Source: Azorhizobium oxalatiphilum (GTDB taxonomy: Bacteria > Pseudomonadota > Alphaproteobacteria > Rhizobiales > Xanthobacteraceae). From it: DNA of 64,000 bases. The position numbers were made by a program, and so were the translations under genes. Of this stretch, positions 1-8,300 are shown one piece after another; the stretch's first letter is position 1; each line of letters begins with the position of its first letter. The DNA is taken from assembly GCF_014635325.1 (NCBI RefSeq), contig NZ_BMCT01000001.1, positions 1,145,743 to 1,209,742 on the forward strand, in the 5' to 3' direction. Below the pieces are notes generated by a model that saw only the letters and a list, made by a program, of their open reading frames with translations, searched no databases and had not been told where the DNA came from.

Positions 1-2200
1 CGCGGCCGGCCGGTTCCACCGAGGCGGTGGGGCCGGCGGGGCGCTGCGCGGGCAGGGGGGCGGCTTCCTTGAACAGCCGCTCCAGACGGCTGAGGTCGGC
101 GGCGGCCTTGGGCGACAAAGTGATGGGCCGCTCGTTGGCCTCCAGCCCGGGCACCTCGATGGGCGGGGGCGGCGGGTCGAGCTTGGGCGCCGGCTCGTTG
201 CCGAGGCCGGGAATGGTCTTCAGTTCGATGCCCTGATGGGCATAGGCCATCACCTTCTGCCACGTCATGGCGGGCAGGGTGCCGCCGGTCATGCGGTTCA
301 TGGACTGGTAGTCGTCATTGCCGAACCAGACGCCGCCCACATAATTGCCGGTGAAGGCCATGAACCACGCGTCGCGATAGGCATTGGTGGTGCCGGTCTT
401 GCCGGCGACCTTGATGTTCTCCAGCCGCGAGCGGCGGCCGGTGCCGTTCTCGATCACGTTGTTCAGCATGGGATTGATCATGCCGATGATGTCCGGCGGG
501 ATGAGCTGCTTGGGCTTGGGCGCATCGCGGTCGAAGCGCCAGAGCACGGCGCCGTCGCCGATGCGGATCTCCACCATGGCGTGGGGATAGACGCTCTTCC
601 CGCCATTGGCGAACACCGAATAGGCGGTGGCCATGTCCACGAGGTTCACTTCCGCCGCGCCCAGCGGCAAAGCCGGCGAGGTCTTCAGCTCGGAGGTGAT
701 GCCCATGGAGTGGGCGAGGTCGATGATCTTGTTGCGGCCATAGCGATCGCCGAGGCGCACCGCCACCGTGTTCAGCGAATGCTGGAGCGCGGTCTTGAGC
801 GTGATGGTGCCCATATAGCTGCGGCCATAGTTCTGCGGGCACCAGTTGCCGTTGCAATACGGCGCATCCACCACCTTGCTGTCCGGCCTCATGCCGCCGA
901 TCAGCGCGGTGGTGTAGACGAAGGGCTTGAAGGAGGAGCCGGGCTGGCGCAGGGCGTCGGTGGCGCGGTTGAACTGGCTCTCGCCATAGTCGCGTCCGCC
1001 CACCATGGCGCGCACGGTGCCGTTGGGCTCCATGATGACGATGGCGCCCTGATTGACCTTGTAGTCCTTGCCGAACTCGCGCAGCGACTGGTCCAGCGCC
1101 GCTTCCGCCACCAGCTGGATGTTGGGATCGAGGCCGGTGCGCACCACGAAGGAGCGCTCGTTCACGCTTTTCGGCAGCGTGTCCACGAACTTGCGGACCT
1201 CGGTGAAGGCGTAGTCCAGATAATAGTCGGGCACCGCATTGTCGCGGCGATCGATGGGCGTGGCGGGGCTGCGGCGGGCACCGAATACCTGACCCTCGGT
1301 CATGAAGCCGGCATCCACCAGATTGTCGAGCACGGTGGAGGCGCGGGCGCGGGCGGCGGGCAGGTTGATGTGGGGCGCGAACTTGGTGGGGGCCTTGAAC
1401 AGGCCGGCCAGCATGGCGCTCTCGGCCAGATTCACCTCGCGCACCGACTTGCCGAAATAGTAGCGCGCCGCCGCATCCACGCCGTAGGCGCCGCCGCCGA
1501 GATAGGCGCGGTCGAGATAGAGCTTGAGGATCTGGCTCTTGGTCAGCCGGCTTTCCAGCCACATGGCCAGGAACGCCTCCTTGACCTTGCGCTCGATGGT
1601 GCGCTCGTTGGACAGGAACAGGTTCTTGGCCAGCTGCTGGGAGAGCGAGGAGCCGCCCTGCCGCACGCCGCCGGCCCGCGCATTGGTGACGACGGCGCGC
1701 AGGGTGCCGCCCACATCGATGCCGAAATGCTCGTAGAAGCGCCGGTCCTCGGTGGCGAGCGTCGCCTTGATGAGGGTGTCGGGGATTTCCTCCAGAGGCA
1801 CGGTATCGTTCTGCTTTACCCCGCGCTCGCCCAGCACGTTGCCGTAGCGGTCGAGGAAGGTGACGGCCAGTTCCGTGCGCTTCAGCCAGTCGTCGGAGGT
1901 TTCCTGGAAGGCGGGGAGCGCGAGGGCCAGCAGGGCCACGAAACCGGCGGCGCCGAGCGTGAAGCCCTCGGAGGCCATGCCGACGAAGAAGCGCGGAACG
2001 CCGCTCAGGGAGAAGCGGTCCATGAAGGCGGAATAGCCGGCCGCCGACCGGCGCGTGAAGGCGCCGAGCCGGAACATCCCGCTGTCGATGCGGGAATCCA
2101 GATCGAGCAGCGCATTGCGCAGCCACTTCCGGAACGGGGATCGCTCGCCTTCGCTCACCGCAGCAGGACCATCATCTTTCTCGCCGTGGCGTCGCGGCAC
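1..2200 (-). CDS. Class A penicillin-binding protein (PBP1A family), 3' end cut off by window edge
   Basis: Bifunctional peptidoglycan synthase: glycan-strand polymerisation followed by peptide cross-linking in the periplasm, anchored by one N-terminal membrane helix (GFTLGAAGFVALLALALP, about 2000-1940). The GT51 domain shows EDRRFYEHFGID (near 1755-1720) and RQGGSSLSQQLAKNLFL. The transpeptidase domain shows SSFKP (SxxK, 937-923), SLN and KTGTTN (400-383). The frame is still open at base 1, ending in a Pro-rich linker typical of these C-termini, so the gene continues outside. An in-frame stop lies just upstream of GTG 2200; GTG 2158 is an equally plausible start and neither has a clear ribosome-binding site. 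The family assignment is firm; which paralogue it is cannot be told here. Confidence 0.93.
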   Translation of the reverse strand, partial: MPRRHGEKDDGPAAVSEGERSPFRKWLRNALLDLDSRIDSGMFRLGAFTRRSAAGYSAFMDRFSLSGVPRFFVGMASEGFTLGAAGFVALLALALPAFQETSDDWLKRTELAVTFLDRYGNVLGERGVKQNDTVPLEEIPDTLIKATLATEDRRFYEHFGIDVGGTLRAVVTNARAGGVRQGGSSLSQQLAKNLFLSNERTIERKVKEAFLAMWLESRLTKSQILKLYLDRAYLGGGAYGVDAAARYYFGKSVREVNLAESAMLAGLFKAPTKFAPHINLPAARARASTVLDNLVDAGFMTEGQVFGARRSPATPIDRRDNAVPDYYLDYAFTEVRKFVDTLPKSVNERSFVVRTGLDPNIQLVAEAALDQSLREFGKDYKVNQGAIVIMEPNGTVRAMVGGRDYGESQFNRATDALRQPGSSFKPFVYTTALIGGMRPDSKVVDAPYCNGNWCPQNYGRSYMGTITLKTALQHSLNTVAVRLGDRYGRNKIIDLAHSMGITSELKTSPALPLGAAEVNLVDMATAYSVFANGGKSVYPHAMVEIRIGDGAVLWRFDRDAPKPKQLIPPDIIGMINPMLNNVIENGTGRRSRLENIKVAGKTGTTNAYRDAWFMAFTGNYVGGVWFGNDDYQSMNRMTGGTLPAMTWQKVMAYAHQGIELKTIPGLGNEPAPKLDPPPPPIEVPGLEANERPITLSPKAAADLSRLERLFKEAAPLPAQRPAGPTASVEPAGR

Positions 2201-2224
2201 GGGGGCCGTGATGTCGCGGGCTTT

Positions 2225-2312
2225 GAGCCGTTACGCACTTGAGCACGCAGGGGCGGATTCACGCTTCAGATTGAGGCAATCTGAAGTGATCCGGCTCCGG
2301 AGCCGTTACGCA
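2225..2312. repeat. Two tandem hairpins flanked by 13-bp direct repeats
   Basis: The 13-mer gagccgttacgca occurs at 2225-2237 and again at 2300-2312. Between and partly within them lie a perfect hairpin (cttcagattg 2264-2273 / caatctgaag 2277-2286, 3-nt loop) and the palindrome cggctccggagccg. It sits upstream of the penicillin-binding protein gene and upstream of the divergent UPF0260 gene. This could be a short repeat with target duplication, or a regulatory hairpin. The rest of 2201-2493 holds nothing else I recognise. Confidence 0.5.
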
Positions 2313-2493
2313 TCAATTCCGGCATGCGCCTGCGGCCCTGAGGCGGCGGGGCTGCCGGTCCCATCTCCACCCCAGCATATAGCGCGGCGCCATCCTTTTC
2401 GCGAGGTGTTCACGTAACGCCCTCGTGTGGTTGCGGCGATCCGCTGGGGACGGCCCTTCATTTCGCCGTGCCTATGGGATAGCTCTACGCCTT

Positions 2494-3015
2494 ATGTCTC
2501 AACCTCCGGTAACTACGCTTCCATTCTGGCGCACCACCCCGCTGGCGCAGATGACTGACACCCAGTGGGAAAGCCTCTGCGACGGCTGCGGCCGCTGCTG
2601 CCTCGTCAAGCTCGAGGACGAGGACTCGGGCGACATCGCCTATACGGACATCGGCTGCCGGCTACTGGATGGCGAGACCTGCCGCTGCACCGACTATCCC
2701 AACCGCCAGCAGCAGGTGCCCGACTGCGTGCGCCTGACGCCGGAGGTGCTGGACACCATCGGCTGGCTGCCGCCCACCTGCGCCTACCGGCTGGTGGACG
2801 AGGGCAAGGATCTGCCGTGGTGGCATCCTCTGGTGTCGGGCGATCCGGCCACCGTGACCGCGGCGGGTGTTTCTGTTTCGGGGCGCGTGGCGGGGCCGGA
2901 GGATCGTTTCGGCATGATGGAGCTGATCGCCCACGTGGTGGCCTGGCCTTTGCGCTGGCCCCGCAAGGCGAAAGCCCCGCCGGTGGCCGCGCCGAAGGCG
3001 AAGCGGCGCGCCTAG
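2494..3015 (+). CDS. YcgN/UPF0260 family cysteine-cluster protein
   Basis: A 173-residue soluble protein of the UPF0260 (YcgN) family, related to zinc- or iron-chelating cysteine-cluster proteins. The cluster CDGCGRCC lies near residues 30-37, followed by further cysteines in [16 protein letters not shown] and PDCVRL, and the family motif WLPPTCAYR. Its molecular role is unknown. The C-terminus is Lys/Ala/Pro-rich. I start at ATG 2494 because family similarity begins there; the frame extends upstream to 2425 with no family-like sequence. It is monocistronic, with a palindromic repeat array immediately downstream. Confidence 0.9.
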   Translation: MSQPPVTTLPFWRTTPLAQMTDTQWESLCDGCGRCCLVKLEDEDSGDIAYTDIGCRLLDGETCRCTDYPNRQQQVPDCVRLTPEVLDTIGWLPPTCAYRLVDEGKDLPWWHPLVSGDPATVTAAGVSVSGRVAGPEDRFGMMELIAHVVAWPLRWPRKAKAPPVAAPKAKRRA

Positions 3016-3051
3016 GACAGACGCCGCGAAGGCTTTTGCGGCGCGCCCTTG

Positions 3052-3088
3052 CCCCCTCCCTAACCTTCCCCCGCAAGCGGGAGAGGGG
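3052..3088. repeat. Single palindromic repeat half-unit (family A)
   Basis: One copy of the GC-rich palindromic unit with core cccccgcaagcgggag. With the following spacer (3089-3137) and mini-element (3138-3306) it makes a 255-bp block that recurs almost unchanged at 3787-4041. Confidence 0.8.
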
Positions 3089-3137
3089 ACAAGTCGCTAT
3101 GGCTGATGGGACCGTCGTAAAATGGCGGACCGCAAAG

Positions 3138-3306
3138 CCCTCTCCCGCTTGCGGGGGAGGGTTGGGAGGGGGCAAGGCGGGCCCGTCGGGGGAGCGCGAC
3201 CTGCGGGATCGGCGCAATGGCGGGCGCGCTGGAAACTATTGTCGCGGCGACAGGCGGAGAGGGCGCTCAGCCCCCTCCCTAACCCTCCCCCGCAAGCGGG
3301 AGAGGG
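3138..3306. mobile_element. 169-bp MITE-like element, internal deletion derivative of the DUF559 element
   Basis: Bounded by inverted repeats 3138-3172 and 3271-3306 (each about 35 bp, each itself palindromic). The interior joins a copy of the DUF559 gene's first codons (GERDLRD-like reading, with the ATG lost) directly to a copy of its last codons (ctggaaactattgtcgcg through gagggcgctcag). About 300 bp of the gene body is missing. This looks like a non-autonomous derivative of the element at 3357-3822. Mobility is inferred, not shown. Confidence 0.7.
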
Positions 3307-3356
3307 GACAGGTTGCTCTGGCCGGAAATGGTTTGCAGAATATCGGGCGGGCAACG

Positions 3357-3822
3357 CCCTCTCCCGCTTGGAGAGGGTTGGGAGGGGGCCAGGCGGGTCA
3401 TGTCGGGCGAGCGCGACCTTCGGGATTGGCGTATCGGCACAGGCCATCGGAAGCGTGCGCGCACCCTGCGCTCAGACATGACTGATGCCGAGCAGGCCCT
3501 CTGGCGGCAATTGCGCGGACATCGCCTTGGCGGGCTCAGCTTCCGGCGTCAGCATCCGCTCGCGATCTATGTGGTGGATTTCGTCTGCTTGCCCGCGCAA
3601 TTGGTGATCGAGCTGGATGGCGGGCAGCACTTCGAGGAGCCGGGGCGCGCACGTGACATGCGGCGCGATGCGGTTCTGTCCCGGCTCGGTTTCCGCATGC
3701 TGCGTTTCAGCAATTTGGATGTCCTGAAGAACATGCCGGGTGTGCTGGAAACCATCACCGCGGCTACGCGCGACGAGGGCGCTCAGCCCCCACCCTAACC
3801 CTCCCCCGCAAGCGGGAGAGGG
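3357..3822. mobile_element. Putative full-length DUF559 element with terminal inverted repeats
   Basis: The left terminal repeat at 3357-3388 lacks a few bases of the core palindrome. The right one at 3787-3822 is its inverse complement. The only gene inside is the DUF559 protein (3400-3798), whose stop codon lies within the right repeat. Flanking 169-bp elements share both its ends. No transposase is present, so if it moves, the DUF559 protein or a trans-acting enzyme would be responsible. Confidence 0.6.
3400..3798 (+). CDS. DUF559 domain protein (Vsr-like nuclease fold)
   Basis: A 132-residue protein with the DUF559 signature: TDAEQALWRQLRG, then FRRQHPLAIYVVDFVC and VIELDGGQH. The D and E-x-D residues fit the PD-(D/E)xK/Vsr-type endonuclease core to which this family belongs. 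Activity and substrate are not established. The start ATG lies 12 bases after the left terminal repeat. The C-terminal residues (EGAQPPP) and the stop are encoded by the right terminal repeat. Its close fit between palindromic repeats, and the derivative copies on both sides, suggest the gene belongs to the repeat family rather than to neighbouring host genes. Confidence 0.88.
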   Translation: MSGERDLRDWRIGTGHRKRARTLRSDMTDAEQALWRQLRGHRLGGLSFRRQHPLAIYVVDFVCLPAQLVIELDGGQHFEEPGRARDMRRDAVLSRLGFRMLRFSNLDVLKNMPGVLETITAATRDEGAQPPP

Positions 3823-3872
3823 GATAGGTCGCTATGGCTGATGGGACCGTCGTAAAATGGCGGACCGCAAAG

Positions 3873-4041
3873 CCCTCTCCCGCTTGCGGGGGAGGGTTGG
3901 GAGGGGGCAAGGCGGGCCCGTCGGGCGAGCGCGACCTGCGGGATCGGCGCAATGGCGGGCGCGCTGGAAGCCATCGCCGCGGCAACAGGGGCAGAGGGCG
4001 CTCAGCCCCCTCCCTAGCCCTCCCCCGCAAGCGGGAGAGGG
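3873..4041. mobile_element. 169-bp MITE-like element, second DUF559-derived copy
   Basis: Same length and structure as the copy at 3138-3306: inverted repeats 3873-3907 and 4006-4041, with an interior that fuses the 5' and 3' ends of the DUF559 gene. The preceding spacer (3823-3872, containing ggctgatgggaccgtcgtaa) is nearly identical to 3089-3137. The block 3787-4041 is therefore a 255-bp duplicate of 3052-3306. Confidence 0.7.
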
Positions 4042-4065
4042 GACAGGGTGCGTGGGCGGAGAGGG

Positions 4066-4677
4066 TCAGTGCGTGCTGGCGGTGACCGGGGCGCGGCGGG
4101 TCGCGGAGGCCGCGTGGGCGCGGGCGCCGTTGGCCTTGGTGGTGCGCGGCTTCGTCGTGCGGGTCTTCGCAGCGCTCGTCTTGGCGGCGCTGGTCTTGGC
4201 GGTCGCCGACTTGGCCGTGGCCGTCTTGGCGGCCGCCGACTTGGTCGCCGACTTGGCGGCGGATTTGGCCGCTGACTTCGCCCTGGACACCGCACCCTCG
4301 GCCTTCGCCTCGGCACCCTTCAGCTTGGCCTCGGCGCTCTTCGCGGCCGAGGACGCAGCAGACTTGGCCTTGCGCGCGGTCTTGCGCACCGCCGTGCCGG
4401 CCTCGTCCGCCATCTTGCCGGCGGCGGCCTTGGCCGAGCGCACCTCGGAGGTCAGCGCGCGCGTGGCCGGGCGGCGGCGCGGGGCGCTGCGGGTGAGCTG
4501 GCGGGGCGCGTCCGACTCGGCCTCGCTGCGGCTGTTGCGGATCACCAGCGCAGCGGCGCCGATCAGGCCGATCACGCCCAAAAGGCCGCCCCGCCGAATG
4601 CCCCAGGTCACCAGCGCGCTGCTGGCGATGCCGGAGGCCCAGCGGCCGAGGGCGGCGATGTTCTGAGGTCCCGTCAT
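4066..4677 (-). CDS. Ala/Lys-rich membrane-anchored protein of unknown function
   Basis: 203 residues. A hydrophobic segment (GGLLGVIGLIGAAALVI) lies at about residues 29-45, followed by a long low-complexity tail rich in Ala, Lys, Ser and Thr with repeats such as AKSAAKSA, KTATAKSATAK and KTSAAKTSAAK. Such tails resemble bacterial histone-H1-like proteins and would bind polyanions, so DNA, RNA or cell-wall polymer contact is conceivable. I do not recognise a family. The ATG at 4677 is clear. A palindromic repeat lies just past the stop. Compare the soluble H1-like protein at 22147-22851. Confidence 0.75.
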   Translation of the reverse strand: MTGPQNIAALGRWASGIASSALVTWGIRRGGLLGVIGLIGAAALVIRNSRSEAESDAPRQLTRSAPRRRPATRALTSEVRSAKAAAGKMADEAGTAVRKTARKAKSAASSAAKSAEAKLKGAEAKAEGAVSRAKSAAKSAAKSATKSAAAKTATAKSATAKTSAAKTSAAKTRTTKPRTTKANGARAHAASATRRAPVTASTH

Positions 4678-5164
4678 GGTTGCTCTCCCGTAAATGTGCG
4701 ACGGCGTCCGTCGTTACCTGCAACAGCAACGCTCGGAAGGGGGAGAACGGTTCCCTGCCTTCGGAACGGGCAGGGAATGCGGCGAGCCTGTGGCGCGCCG
4801 CCCGCTGCGATCAAGGCTCGGGGGCCAGCCATGCGCATTCCGCGCTTTTCCGCTGCGGGATCAAGGCGTACTTCAAAACATGGCCAGCCTGCATGCAGGC
4901 CGACCGCCCCAGCGTTTCCGAACGAAAACTCATTGCCTTCTCTGACCGCGCGCCCGAAGCGCGCCGGACGGGCTCCCTGAGTCGGACGAAGGGTGGAGGT
5001 GGACACCTCGCAGGAGGCCCACCGGACCTGACGTCGGCTCCGCGCAAGACCGGCCGGCCATGCTCGCTGCGAGCGGACACGAGAGACGAAGCCTTATCGT
5101 TCGTTGCGCATAGTCGTTCGCGTTTCCAGCCGCCCTGAGGGCGGCAGTGCTTCACGAGTCGCCG
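4678..5164. other. 487-bp divergent intergenic region
   Basis: Lies between the Ala/Lys-rich protein (minus) and the MFS exporter (plus), so it should carry both promoters. Short inverted repeats are visible (ggaggtggacacctc near 4995-5010; ccgccctgagggcgg near 5130-5145), but I recognise no known riboswitch or operator. A regulated leader for the exporter is possible but unsupported. Confidence 0.4.
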
Positions 5165-6748
5165 ATGTCCGCCCTTCCGCCCGCTTCCGCCCAAGCCGAC
5201 GCCTCCGAACCGTCTTCCTCCGAACCGTCTTCCTGCGCCCCGGACAGCCCGCCCGCTCCATCCGGGGCCGCCTCCCAGAAGGCCAAGACGACACCGCGCA
5301 AGCAGCCCGGCTATCGCGCCGTGGCGCTGATCGTGGCCAGCGCCATGTTCATGGAGCAGCTGGACGCCACCATCCTCTCGACCGCGCTGCCCGCCATGGC
5401 GCGCGACTTCGGGGTGACGGCGCCGCACATGAGCATCGCGCTGACCTCCTATCTGCTGTCGCTGGCGGTGTTCATTCCCGCCTCCGGCTGGGCGGCGGAC
5501 CGCTTCGGCGCCCGCACCGTGTTCGCCACCGCCATCGCCGTCTTCACGCTCGGTTCGCTGGCCTGCGCCTATGCGGACAGCCTGACCTATCTGGTGGTCG
5601 CCCGGCTCCTCCAGGGCATGGGCGGGGCGATGATGATTCCCGTCGGCCGCCTGGTGCTGCTGCGCTCCACCACCAAGGCGGAGCTGGTCTCGGCCATGAG
5701 CTGGCTGCTGGTGCCGGCCATGATCGGCCCGGTGGTGGGCCCGCCGCTGGGCGGCTTCATCGTCACCTATCTGGACTGGCGCTGGATCTTCTACATCAAC
5801 GTGCCCATCGGCATTCTCGGCCTCATTCTGGTGAGCCGCTTCATCGCCAACACCCGCGAGGAGCGCCCCGGCAAGTTCGATGGCATCGGCCTCCTGCTCT
5901 CCGGCGTCTCGCTGGGCAGCCTGCTGTTCGGCTTCGAGCTGACCAGCCGCGGCGAGGGCGATGCCCGCGTCATGTACGGCCTGCTGCTGCTGGGCCTCAT
6001 CTCCGGCGCGCTCTATCTGCGCCATGCCCGCGTGCTCTCGGCCAGCGGCCGCCTGCCCATCCTCGACATGTCGCTGATGAAGATCGAGACCTTCCGGCTC
6101 TCGGTGATCGCCGGCAACATCACCCGCATCACGCAGGGCGCGCAGCCCTTCCTGCTGCCACTGATGCTGCAGCTCGGCTTCGGCATGACGGCGGCGCAGT
6201 CCGGCCTGATCACGCTCTCCACCGCCGTGGGCTCGCTGCTCAACAAGGGCGTGGCGCCCAAGGTGCTGCGCCGCTTCGGCTTCCGCACCACGCTGCTGGT
6301 GAACGGCGTGATCTGCACCAGCATCTATGCGCTGTGCGCGCTGATGCGTCCGTCCTGGCCGGAATGGTCCATCTATGTGCTGCTCACCGCCGCCGGCTTC
6401 TTCATGTCGATGCAGTTCACGTCCTACAACACCATCGCCTATGACGAGATTCCGGCCGCGCGCATGAGCGCCGCCTCCAGTTTCTACACCACCTTCCAGC
6501 AGCTCATGCTCTCCATGGGCATCTGCGTGGCGGGCGTGGCGCTGGCCACCTCCATGGCCGCCTATGGCCGCACGGTGGCGGGGCTGGCGGACTTTTCCGT
6601 CGCGTTCGTCTGCGTGACCACCATCTCCATGGCGGCCACCTTCTGGAACGCCCGCATGCCGCATGACGCGGGCGCGGAGATCTCCGGCCACCGCAAGCGC
6701 CGCAGTCTCGCGGCAGCGGTGAACGAGGCGACCGACGCGCCGGATTGA
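5165..6748 (+). CDS. MFS exporter, DHA2 (EmrB/QacA) family
   Basis: A 527-residue inner-membrane drug/proton antiporter-type permease. A Ser/Pro/Ala-rich cytoplasmic N-terminus (about 50 residues) precedes about 14 hydrophobic helices. Family motifs are seen: MEQLDATILSTALPAMA in helix 1, a motif A variant GWAADRFGARTVF, and motif C-like WLLVPAMIGPVVGPPLGG in helix 5. The substrate is unknown. No membrane-fusion partner is adjacent, unlike emrAB operons. I use ATG 5165; GTG 5147 is in frame 18 bases upstream. Confidence 0.92.
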   Translation: MSALPPASAQADASEPSSSEPSSCAPDSPPAPSGAASQKAKTTPRKQPGYRAVALIVASAMFMEQLDATILSTALPAMARDFGVTAPHMSIALTSYLLSLAVFIPASGWAADRFGARTVFATAIAVFTLGSLACAYADSLTYLVVARLLQGMGGAMMIPVGRLVLLRSTTKAELVSAMSWLLVPAMIGPVVGPPLGGFIVTYLDWRWIFYINVPIGILGLILVSRFIANTREERPGKFDGIGLLLSGVSLGSLLFGFELTSRGEGDARVMYGLLLLGLISGALYLRHARVLSASGRLPILDMSLMKIETFRLSVIAGNITRITQGAQPFLLPLMLQLGFGMTAAQSGLITLSTAVGSLLNKGVAPKVLRRFGFRTTLLVNGVICTSIYALCALMRPSWPEWSIYVLLTAAGFFMSMQFTSYNTIAYDEIPAARMSAASSFYTTFQQLMLSMGICVAGVALATSMAAYGRTVAGLADFSVAFVCVTTISMAATFWNARMPHDAGAEISGHRKRRSLAAAVNEATDAPD

Positions 6749-6770
6749 GGGGGCTACACTCCCTCGGACC

Positions 6771-6880
6771 CGTCATCCCCGGGCTTGTCCCGGGGATCCA
6801 CACCGAGCGGCCGGGAACAGCTTTCGAAGGTTTGCACCGTCGGCCCGACGTGGATGCCCGGGACAAGCCCGGGCATGACG
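6771..6880. repeat. Bipartite palindromic repeat (family B), copy 1
   Basis: Terminal inverted repeats of 31 bp (6771-6801, 6850-6880), each with its own palindrome (ccccgggcttgtcccgggg; gcccgggacaagcccgggc), separated by about 48 bp. It begins cgtcat and ends atgacg. It lies between the converging MFS and zigA genes, where it could also act as a transcription barrier. Related copies are at 12571-12774 and 62603-62748. Confidence 0.85.
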
Positions 6881-6930
6881 TTGTTCCTGGTGAATAGCGC
6901 TCGATAAGCCTCGGCTATTCCCTTCCTCCC

Positions 6931-8181
6931 TCACGCCACGCGCTGCGGGGCCCAGCTCGGGAACGGGTCGGGCAGGTGGCTCAGCTTGGCGAAATCGAGC
7001 TGTGACGGATCGGTGGGGCCGGCGAGGCAATCGTCCAGCGCGGCGCGGATCGTGGCCTCGTCGAGCTTCATGCCGATGAACACCAGCTCCTGCCGCCGGT
7101 CGCCATAGAAGGCGGTCCAGTGGCGCTTCAGCTCCATGCGCCATTCCGCATTGTCGGGCCAGTGCTCCTGCGGCACCGCCGCCCACCACAGGCCGAGCTT
7201 TTCCGTGCGGCAGAGCGCGCCGGCAAGGCTCATCTCGCCCACATAAGGATCGCGCGTCGCCAGCCAGAACAGGCCTTTGGCGCGGATCAGCCCCGGCCAC
7301 GTGCGCTTCAGGAAGTCGGAAAACTTCTGCGGGTGAAACGGCCGGCGCGCGCGATAGACAAAGCTGCCGACGCCATATTCCTCCGTTTCCGGCACATGGT
7401 CGGCGAAGCCGTTCAGCTCCTTGTACCAGAGCGGATGCTGGTGGGCGGCCTCGAAGTCGAAGCGGCCGGTGTCGAGGATGGTGTCCAGCGGCGCCTGCCC
7501 GAAATCCACCTCGATCAGCGCCGCATCCGGGTTCAGCCCCCGGATGACGGCGCGCGCCAACTTCAGCTGCTCGGGATCGGTGGACGACACCTTGTTGAGC
7601 ACCACCGCATCGGCGAACTCGATCTGGTCCACCATCAAATCGACGATGGTGCGCTCGTCCTCCTCGCCGAGGCTCTCGCCCCGGTCGCGCAGGAAATCGG
7701 TGGAGGCGTAGTCCTTCAGCAGGTTCGCCGCATCCACCACCGTCACCATGCTGTCGAGGCGGGCGATGTCGGAGAGGGAGAAACCCTCCTCGTCGCGGAA
7801 CTCGAAGGTGGCGGCCACGGGGAGGGGCTCGGCGATGCCGGTGCTCTCGATCACGAGGGCGTCGAAGCGATCCTCGCGGGCGAGGCGCTTCACCTCCGAG
7901 AGCAGGTCGTCGCGCAGGGTGCAGCAGATGCAGCCGTTGGTCATCTCCACCAGCGTCTCCTGCGTGCGGGAGAGATCGCCGCCGGAGGCGCGCACCAGCT
8001 CGGCGTCGATGTTCACCTCCGACATGTCGTTGACGATCACCGCCACTTTGAGCCCGGCGCGATTGGCGAGGATGTGGTTGAGCAGCGTGGTCTTGCCGGC
8101 ACCGAGGAAGCCCGAAAGCACAGTGACCGGCAGGCGCGGATCGGACTGCGCGCTGCGGCGCGAGGGGGAGCGGGAAACCAT
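6931..8181 (-). CDS. zigA: COG0523 GTPase, zinc-regulated metallochaperone type
   Basis: A 416-residue cytoplasmic GTPase of the CobW/COG0523 group. Motifs: Walker [10 protein letters not shown] (residues 24-32), metal-binding CxCC in NGCICC (83-87), ESTGIAEP and the NKVS base-specificity region. A CobW C-terminal domain follows. Members transfer zinc to client enzymes when zinc is scarce. The start ATG 8181 has an aggtga ribosome-binding site six bases upstream; an upstream in-frame extension to 8517 reads as GC-rich filler. The 25-bp Zur-like palindrome in its leader supports the zinc assignment, so zigA is a reasoned symbol rather than proven. Confidence 0.88.
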   Translation of the reverse strand: MVSRSPSRRSAQSDPRLPVTVLSGFLGAGKTTLLNHILANRAGLKVAVIVNDMSEVNIDAELVRASGGDLSRTQETLVEMTNGCICCTLRDDLLSEVKRLAREDRFDALVIESTGIAEPLPVAATFEFRDEEGFSLSDIARLDSMVTVVDAANLLKDYASTDFLRDRGESLGEEDERTIVDLMVDQIEFADAVVLNKVSSTDPEQLKLARAVIRGLNPDAALIEVDFGQAPLDTILDTGRFDFEAAHQHPLWYKELNGFADHVPETEEYGVGSFVYRARRPFHPQKFSDFLKRTWPGLIRAKGLFWLATRDPYVGEMSLAGALCRTEKLGLWWAAVPQEHWPDNAEWRMELKRHWTAFYGDRRQELVFIGMKLDEATIRAALDDCLAGPTDPSQLDFAKLSHLPDPFPSWAPQRVA

Positions 8182-8191
8182 GGCGTCACCT

Positions 8192-8216
8192 GTAAATGAT
8201 ATAATGTATCTTTTAC
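8192..8216 (-). promoter_or_regulatory. Zur-like operator upstream of zigA
   Basis: A 25-bp AT-rich near-palindrome in GC-rich DNA. Minus-strand halves are gtaaaagatac and tatcatttac around the centre; 10 of 12 arm positions pair. Position (11 bases upstream of the start codon) and form agree with Zur boxes of alphaproteobacteria, which repress COG0523 genes when zinc is plentiful. Confidence 0.65.
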
Positions 8217-8300
8217 TGCCATGGGAGCGGCGCAGGGCGCAAGGGGGCTCCCTGCGGAAGGGGAGGAAGAGCGGACGGGGAGGCGGCGGCGGGCCGCCGG

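Noticed and set aside
3040-4045. Possible CRISPR array from the regularly repeated palindromes
   Set aside because: Repeat orientation alternates, spacers are duplicated rather than unique, a gene lies inside, and no cas genes are near.
4678-5164. Riboswitch (guanidine mini-ykkC type) before the MFS exporter
   Set aside because: The short inverted repeats lack the paired ACGR-loop hairpins of that class, and no other known riboswitch core was found.
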